From an uncultured Bacteroidota bacterium (lineage in GTDB: Bacteria; Bacteroidota; Bacteroidia; Flavobacteriales; Flavobacteriaceae): a DNA stretch of 47,926 bases. Positions 42,690-47,926 of this stretch are shown piece after piece (position 1 is the first letter of the stretch; each line of letters opens with the position of its first letter). The stretch lies in assembly GCA_902526165.1 (NCBI GenBank), contig CABZKA010000012.1:1-47926 (forward strand), written 5' to 3'. Position numbers and translations under genes: made by a program. A model generated the notes under the pieces. That model did no database searches, was not told the DNA's origin, and saw only the letters and a list, made by a program, of their open reading frames with translations.

Positions 42690-43276
42690 TGTTCGATAAA
42701 TTAAAAAGTCTGGATATAGACTTGTTAATCTTTCTTAACAATTTAGGAAGTGAACAGTTTGATTCTTTATGGCTCATAATTACAAACAAATACACTTGGA
42801 TACCACTTTATATTTTTTTAATATATCTACACCTTTATAATATAAGATTAAAAATTAGATCAATTTTTTTATTTTTCTTTGTTATTGGAATATTGATTTT
42901 ATTTACAGATCAGTCTAGTAATTTATCTAAGCAGTTTTTTGAAATTTTACGTCCTTGTAACGATGAATCTATTTCAAGACTTATCAGAGTAGTTAAAACA
43001 GGTTGCGGAGGTTTGTATGGGTTTTTCTCAGCTCACGCAGCAAATTCTTTTGCTATAGCAACTTTCTTTTATTTCATACTCAATAAGTACAACAGAATAG
43101 GAAAATTTCTTTTCATATGGGCAATAGTAATCTCTTACAGCAGGGTTTACTGTGGTGTCCATTTCCCCTCAGATATTATAATTGGTGGTGCATATGGATT
43201 AATTGCAGGATATATAGCTTATATTTTTTATCAAAATCTGATGAAGAATCAGTCTTTTTTCAGTAAATCAGAATAA
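42689..43276 (+). CDS. PAP2-family membrane phosphatase
   Basis: 195 residues with five or six transmembrane segments. The three phosphatase motifs are readable: SKQFFEILRPCNDE (K-x6-RP), SAHAANSFA (PSGH-type, with SAH), and SRVYCGVHFPSDIIIGG (SR-x5-H-x3-D). Likely acts on lipid phosphates such as undecaprenyl pyrophosphate or phosphatidylglycerophosphate. Coupled to the M28 peptidase by TAATG. Its last 28 bases overlap the end of the convergent msrA gene, which is unusually deep for convergent neighbours. Confidence 0.9.
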   Translation: MFDKLKSLDIDLLIFLNNLGSEQFDSLWLIITNKYTWIPLYIFLIYLHLYNIRLKIRSIFLFFFVIGILILFTDQSSNLSKQFFEILRPCNDESISRLIRVVKTGCGGLYGFFSAHAANSFAIATFFYFILNKYNRIGKFLFIWAIVISYSRVYCGVHFPSDIIIGGAYGLIAGYIAYIFYQNLMKNQSFFSKSE

Positions 43277-43842
43277 TTAGATTTAAATTTTTCAATTCTA
43301 GGGACAGATACATTCCATATGTAAGGATTATTTGGGTTTTTTATTTTGTAATCTTGATGATAACTTTCTGCCAAATAAAATCTTTCAAAATTCTTAACCT
43401 CTGTGACAATTAGGTCATATACTTTATTGTCTAGTAATCTTTTGATTTCTTTTTCAATTATAATCTTTTCTTCATTAGTCTCGTAAAAAGCAATAGATCT
43501 GTAGTGTGGCCCAATATCTGGCCCTTGTTTGTTTAGAGTTGTTGGATCATGTGAGGCAAAAAAGATTTCTACTAGTTTTGAAAAACTTATTTGATTAGGG
43601 TTATAGGATACTTTTATACTTTCTGCATGACCTGTTTTTCCAGTAAGAACTTGCCTGTATGACGGGTTTTTCAGCCAACCACCAGAGTATCCTGAAACGA
43701 CATCATTAACCCCCTCTAAACTTTCATATATAGATTCTACACACCAAAAACAACCGGATGCAAAATATGCATTCTTTAGTTCAGTTTGTCCGTAAGAAAT
43801 TGATAGAAAGAAAAATGTTAAAAATGGGACTTTAAACTTCAT
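43249..43842 (-). CDS. msrA: Peptide methionine-S-sulfoxide reductase, exported
   Basis: Reduces Met-S-sulfoxide in proteins. The catalytic GCFWC motif is near residue 31 (FASGCFWCVESIYES). GYSGGWLKNPSYRQV, TGHAESIKVSYNP, FFASHDPTTLNKQGPDIGPHYRS and the C-terminal YHQDY complete the family pattern. Residues 1-18 form a signal peptide ([16 protein letters not shown]), so this copy should work in the periplasm. No C-terminal resolving Cys pair is evident. The start overlaps the glycosyltransferase gene by 11 bases, and the end overlaps the convergent PAP2 gene by 28. Confidence 0.94.
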   Translation of the reverse strand: MKFKVPFLTFFFLSISYGQTELKNAYFASGCFWCVESIYESLEGVNDVVSGYSGGWLKNPSYRQVLTGKTGHAESIKVSYNPNQISFSKLVEIFFASHDPTTLNKQGPDIGPHYRSIAFYETNEEKIIIEKEIKRLLDNKVYDLIVTEVKNFERFYLAESYHQDYKIKNPNNPYIWNVSVPRIEKFKSNYSDLLKKD

Positions 43843-44947
43843 TTATTATACTTATTATTTTTCTTGAGTAATTGACCCAGGAGAATTTGTTTTTAAGCCG
43901 CTTAAGATTTTCAAAATTAAAATTTTTATCATTTAAAGCGTAATTGATAACCTTACTCATGCTTTTAACATTAGCTTCACAAATATATCCATTTCTAGAA
44001 CTTATAAATTCTCCTATTCCACCAACTCCAGTAGTTACAATTTTCTTTTCAAAACCTAAAGAAAGAGCAGTTACGCCACTTTGAGATGAAGTTTTGTTAG
44101 GCTGAATAACCAAGTCTGCAATTGAAAACCAATGATTAATAATATTTCCCTCCACATACTCATCAAAAATTTTAATATTTTTTTCAATCCCTAGCGTCTT
44201 AATTTGACTTAAATATTTTTTCTTATCACTATAAAATTCACCAACAATTAGTAATATCAACTTTTGATTTTTTTTTATTAGCTCAGCCATTGACTCGATT
44301 AAAAGGTCAAGACCCTTGTAGCCTCTCACCAAACCAAAATGTAATATATATCGATAATTTGAATCTAATTTTAAAATTTTTATAGACTCATCTCTGTTAA
44401 GTATCTTGTTGTTTTTAATTGGGTGATATAATCGTTTAATCACTAAACTATTTGAACAAATTTTTTTTAATGAATTGGTTGAGTTTTTTGACAGAGTAAT
44501 TGCAATATCAAGAGAATTTAGATAAAACTTTAACATAGAGTAATCTAATGGGAATCTCTCGTGTGGAAGAACATTATGAATTATACCAACTTTTTTTATA
44601 GATTTTTTACTAAATCTATTTATAATCCCAAAAAGAAATGATACCACCGGATTCCAGTGTGTAGTTATAATTGTGTCGATCTCTTTTTCATTAATTATTC
44701 TAATAACTTTTTTATAATCAAATGGATTATAAATATTAAAGTTTTGAAAATTTTTATATTCAGTTCTTGATTTTATAAACTGTGATTTTCCAGGAAAAAG
44801 AAAGTTTGGGTAATTTTTTTTTAGTGATATAACGAAAACACTACATAAATCTTTTAGATTTTTATACGATATGTAATTAAATTCTGAAATACCGCCTCTT
44901 AGTGGTGGGTGAGGACCAATAATTAAAATTCTTTTATTGTTCTTCAA
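43832..44947 (-). CDS. GT4-family glycosyltransferase
   Basis: Retaining GT-B enzyme of 371 residues. The N-lobe starts [20 protein letters not shown] with a Gly-rich acceptor loop. The C-lobe has [18 protein letters not shown], the [17 protein letters not shown] strand, and [20 protein letters not shown] containing the donor-binding region. No signal or membrane segment, so it acts at the cytoplasmic face. TTG start at 44947 overlaps the secA end by 14 bases; next in line is msrA with another overlap. Likely assembles cell-surface polysaccharide, but donor and acceptor are unknown. Confidence 0.88.
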   Translation of the reverse strand: MKNNKRILIIGPHPPLRGGISEFNYISYKNLKDLCSVFVISLKKNYPNFLFPGKSQFIKSRTEYKNFQNFNIYNPFDYKKVIRIINEKEIDTIITTHWNPVVSFLFGIINRFSKKSIKKVGIIHNVLPHERFPLDYSMLKFYLNSLDIAITLSKNSTNSLKKICSNSLVIKRLYHPIKNNKILNRDESIKILKLDSNYRYILHFGLVRGYKGLDLLIESMAELIKKNQKLILLIVGEFYSDKKKYLSQIKTLGIEKNIKIFDEYVEGNIINHWFSIADLVIQPNKTSSQSGVTALSLGFEKKIVTTGVGGIGEFISSRNGYICEANVKSMSKVINYALNDKNFNFENLKRLKNKFSWVNYSRKIISIINEV

Positions 44948-47926
44948 CTATAATCCAGTTTCCGGAGTTAATAAGGTTTTGAGCCTGCTTAAACTTTAGT
45001 TCTTTTTTTTCACCGCTTTGCATATTTCTAACGGTTACCCTTTCATTTCTTCCTATTTTTCTCTTTTCTCGAGTTATTGTTTCAACCATATTATTTTTTT
45101 GAGAAACATTGCCACCAATATCTCTATTTCGTCTGGCTAGCTCATCACTGTTTAATACTTCCTCTTTTGAGGTTTTATAAGCTTGTTGTCTTCTTGTCTG
45201 TCTGTCTTCTTTAATTTCATTTGGATCTCTACTAGGTAAGTCAGCCTTCATTAAAAAGGTTAATATATCCTTATTTAAATTATCAATCATTGAGAAAAAA
45301 AGCTCTTTTGCCTCAAACTTATAGATAAGAAGTGGATCTTTTTGCTCATGAACAGCCAATTGAACTGATTGTCTAAGTTCATCCATCTTTCTGAGATGGG
45401 TTTTCCATGTTTCATCAATAATAGCCAACGATATATTTTTTTCGAAATCATCAATTAACTTCTTTCCTTTTGAATCATAAGCACTTTTTAAATTAGTTAC
45501 AATATTCATTGTTTTCTTACCATCAGTAAATGGGACAACAATTCTTTCATATCTATTTTTAGGGTTTTCATGTACATTTTTAATTATTGGAAAAACCTTA
45601 TCTATGTTTTCTAAATTTTTTCTTTCATAATTTTCTAATATACTTTTGTATAGTCCGTTAACTAGTTTAATCTCATCTTGTGATTCAAAGTCTTTTTTAG
45701 TAATCGAGGATGTAATTCCAAAACATCTTATTAAATTGAATTCAAAGTCCTTGAAATCATTTTTATTTTTTGCATCTAAGTAAATATTTTCAGCACTTTC
45801 AAAAATCATATTTGCAACATCAACTTTTAACCTGTTTACATCTAAAGCATTCTTCCTTTTCTTGTATATCACTTCTCTTTGCATATTCATTACATCATCA
45901 TATTCAAGAAGTCTTTTTCTTATACCAAAGTTGTTTTCTTCAACTTTTTTTTGTGCTCTCTCGATCACAGAGTTCATCATCGAATGTTCAAGTACATCGC
46001 CTTCTTTGTGACCCATTCTGTCCATCATTTTCGAAACTCTTTCAGTTCCAAATAACCTCATTAAATTATCTTCTAGTGACACAAAAAATTGAGTACTCCC
46101 AGGATCACCCTGTCTACCGGATCTTCCTCTTAACTGTCTGTCGACTCTTCTAGAATCATGTCTTTCAGTTCCGATTATTGCTAATCCACCCTTGTTTTTT
46201 ATGTTATCTGAAATTTTAATATCTGTTCCACGTCCAGCCATATTAGTTGCTATAGTAACTACACCACTTTTTCCTGCCTCTGCCACAACATCAGCTTCTT
46301 TCTTATGTAATTTTGCATTTAGTACATTGTGATGAATTTTTTTTCTTGTTAGCATTCTTGATAGTAGTTCAGAAATTTCAACTGATGTTGTACCAATAAG
46401 AACTGGTCTCCCAGAATTTGATAATTCTGCAACACAATCTATTACGGCGTTGTATTTCTCTCTTTTTGTTTTGTATACTAGGTCGTTTCTGTCATCACGA
46501 ATTACAGGTTTGTTTGTAGGAATTTCAGTAACTTCAAGTTTATATATATTCCAAAATTCACCTTCTTCTGTAACTGCTGTTCCTGTCATACCTGACAACT
46601 TTCTGTACATTCTAAAGTAGTTTTGTAAAGTTATTGTGGCAAACGTTTGGGTAGCATCCTCAATTTTTACATTTTCTTTAGCCTCAATTGCTTGGTGCAA
46701 TCCGTCTGAATATCTTCTTCCTTCCATTATCCTACCAGTTTGCTCATCAACAATCATTACTTTGTTGTTCATCAAAACATATTCAATATCCTTTTCAAAT
46801 AAAGTATATGCTTTCAAAAGCTGATTCATAGTGTGAATTCTTTCACTTTTCTCGTTAAAATCATTAAAAATTTTATCTTTTTTCTCTGCCTCCTTCTCAC
46901 TTGAGTAATTTTCATTTTCAATGTTTGCAATCTCTGAAGATAAATCAGGAAGAATAAAAAAATTAGAGTCATTTGTATTATCAGATAAATGATCTATACC
47001 CTTATCTGTCAACTCTATTTGATTGTTTTTTTCATCAATTGTAAAATATAAATCTGCATCAATCTTTGGCATTTCCCTATTATTATCTTGCATGTAAAAG
47101 TTCTCTGTTTTAAGAAGAGTTTGTTTTACTCCCTCCTCACTCAAAAACTTTATAAGGGCTTTGCTTTTTGGTAAACCTCGGTAAGCTTGTAAAAGTTTAA
47201 ATCCTCCATTTTCATTGTCCCCTGACATTATAAGTTTTTTTGAATCTGATAAGATTTTAGTAACAAGCTGTTTTTGAGTTTGAACTAGGGAAGAAATTTT
47301 GGGTTTTAATATTTCAAATTCGTGATTATTTCCTTTTGGGACAGGTCCTGATATAATCAGTGGAGTTCTAGCATCATCAATTAATACAGAATCCACTTCA
47401 TCTACTATAGCGTAACTGTGTTTTCTTTGAACTCGATCCTCATCTCTGTTTGCCATATTATCACGCAAATAATCGAATCCAAATTCATTATTTGTTCCAT
47501 ATGTTATATCAGCCAGATAAGCATTTTTTCTTTCAGTTGAGTGAGGTTTATATTTATCAATACAATCGATTCTAAATCCATGAAACTCAAAGATTGGTGC
47601 CATCCAAGTGCAATCTCTTTTTGCCAGGTAGTCATTTACAGTAACCAAGTGAACACCATTTCCTGTTAGTGCATTTAAAAATACAGGTAATGTAGCAACA
47701 AGTGTTTTTCCTTCACCAGTTTGCATCTCTGCTATTTTCCCCTTGTGAAGTGCAATTCCTCCGATCAATTGAACATCATAATGGACCATATCCCAAATAA
47801 TTTCTTTTCCAGCAGCGTCCCATGTGTTACTCCAAATTGCTTTATCATTTTTAATTGAAACATAATTTTTAGTATTAGCATACTCAGCGTCCATTTCTGA
47901 GCATGAAACCTCAATATATTTATTTA
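44934..47926 (-). CDS. secA: Protein translocase ATPase SecA, 5' end outside the window
   Basis: Motor of the Sec pathway. The frame is open past the first visible Met to the right edge and reads as SecA there ([10 protein letters not shown]-like context), so perhaps 100 or more residues are missing. Walker A is in [25 protein letters not shown] carries the DEAD-type motif. GRGTDI, the arginine finger area ([14 protein letters not shown]) and the helical scaffold follow. The pre-protein cross-linking region contains the long insert usual in Bacteroidetes. The C-terminus ends [13 protein letters not shown] ... NWIIVEEQ, without the Cys-rich SEC-C zinc motif that binds SecB; this is common in flavobacteria. 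Followed by overlapping GT4 and msrA genes. Confidence 0.97.
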   Translation of the reverse strand, partial: NKYIEVSCSEMDAEYANTKNYVSIKNDKAIWSNTWDAAGKEIIWDMVHYDVQLIGGIALHKGKIAEMQTGEGKTLVATLPVFLNALTGNGVHLVTVNDYLAKRDCTWMAPIFEFHGFRIDCIDKYKPHSTERKNAYLADITYGTNNEFGFDYLRDNMANRDEDRVQRKHSYAIVDEVDSVLIDDARTPLIISGPVPKGNNHEFEILKPKISSLVQTQKQLVTKILSDSKKLIMSGDNENGGFKLLQAYRGLPKSKALIKFLSEEGVKQTLLKTENFYMQDNNREMPKIDADLYFTIDEKNNQIELTDKGIDHLSDNTNDSNFFILPDLSSEIANIENENYSSEKEAEKKDKIFNDFNEKSERIHTMNQLLKAYTLFEKDIEYVLMNNKVMIVDEQTGRIMEGRRYSDGLHQAIEAKENVKIEDATQTFATITLQNYFRMYRKLSGMTGTAVTEEGEFWNIYKLEVTEIPTNKPVIRDDRNDLVYKTKREKYNAVIDCVAELSNSGRPVLIGTTSVEISELLSRMLTRKKIHHNVLNAKLHKKEADVVAEAGKSGVVTIATNMAGRGTDIKISDNIKNKGGLAIIGTERHDSRRVDRQLRGRSGRQGDPGSTQFFVSLEDNLMRLFGTERVSKMMDRMGHKEGDVLEHSMMNSVIERAQKKVEENNFGIRKRLLEYDDVMNMQREVIYKKRKNALDVNRLKVDVANMIFESAENIYLDAKNKNDFKDFEFNLIRCFGITSSITKKDFESQDEIKLVNGLYKSILENYERKNLENIDKVFPIIKNVHENPKNRYERIVVPFTDGKKTMNIVTNLKSAYDSKGKKLIDDFEKNISLAIIDETWKTHLRKMDELRQSVQLAVHEQKDPLLIYKFEAKELFFSMIDNLNKDILTFLMKADLPSRDPNEIKEDRQTRRQQAYKTSKEEVLNSDELARRNRDIGGNVSQKNNMVETITREKRKIGRNERVTVRNMQSGEKKELKFKQAQNLINSGNWIIVEEQ

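Noticed and set aside
45770-46153. Plus-strand frame of 127 codons inside secA
   Set aside because: Antisense to highly conserved SecA motifs; no start context or domain.

Overview
The window is AT-rich chromosomal DNA, and its gene content points to a marine member of the Flavobacteriia (Bacteroidetes). The supporting signs are a type IX secretion (T9SS) sorting domain, many lipoproteins with a Cys lipobox, a type II glutamine synthetase, a DnaJ with the half zinc finger usual in this lineage, a SecA without the C-terminal zinc motif, TAnnTTTG-type promoters, frequent TTG starts, and a beta-cyclic/acyclic keto-carotenoid gene set. No rRNA genes, CRISPR array or intact insertion sequence were seen. 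Gene names rest on reading the translations, not on database searches.

1-9460: glycan-related genes. A GH3 glycosidase (5' end outside the window) converges end to end on a minus-strand group. That group holds a T9SS-sorted cell-surface protein, a 52-residue basic protein, and a beta-helix protein with a carbohydrate-binding-like front end. An unrecognised secreted protein and a lipoprotein sulfatase follow. Together they look like part of a locus for sulfated algal polysaccharide. 9477-11380: an unrecognised secreted protein and two tandem NTF2-like lipoproteins.

11397-17790: the most accessory-looking stretch. It holds two secreted beta-propellers (one with a Met-rich, possibly copper-binding loop), a small secreted protein with YadA-type head repeats and a self-cleaving S74 chaperone domain, a tRNA-Arg(ACG) with a swapped 19-56 tertiary pair, and a decayed 3' piece of the same tRNA about 4.3 kb away. 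After the tRNA comes an array of tiny membrane-protein genes. Four of these are preceded by a near-identical mini-cistron encoding MKKL..., and three of those four end in an ATGA stop/start overlap with the next gene. This repeated arrangement is the best candidate for something not previously described.

17787-24950: an S9 peptidase, then a carotenoid cluster (crtA-crtD-cruF on the minus strand, divergent from crtY). A GC-richer, foldable leader and a 45-residue DUF4278-like protein follow. 24955-35913: IaaA-type asparaginase, CaCA exchanger, GSII, the coupled purM-prfA-pyrF operon, ammonium transporter with a TorF-type porin, fluoride channel with a small partner, and two lamin-tail-domain lipoproteins. 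GSII, the porin-Amt pair and one lamin-tail gene share a promoter-like motif at similar distances from their starts.

36096-47926: core genes, namely a MazG-like NTP pyrophosphatase, ilvE, a TIGR01777-type epimerase, grpE-dnaJ, a sigma-54-type response regulator without a DNA-binding domain, an M28 peptidase, a PAP2 phosphatase, and secA (5' end outside the window) followed by overlapping glycosyltransferase and exported msrA genes.
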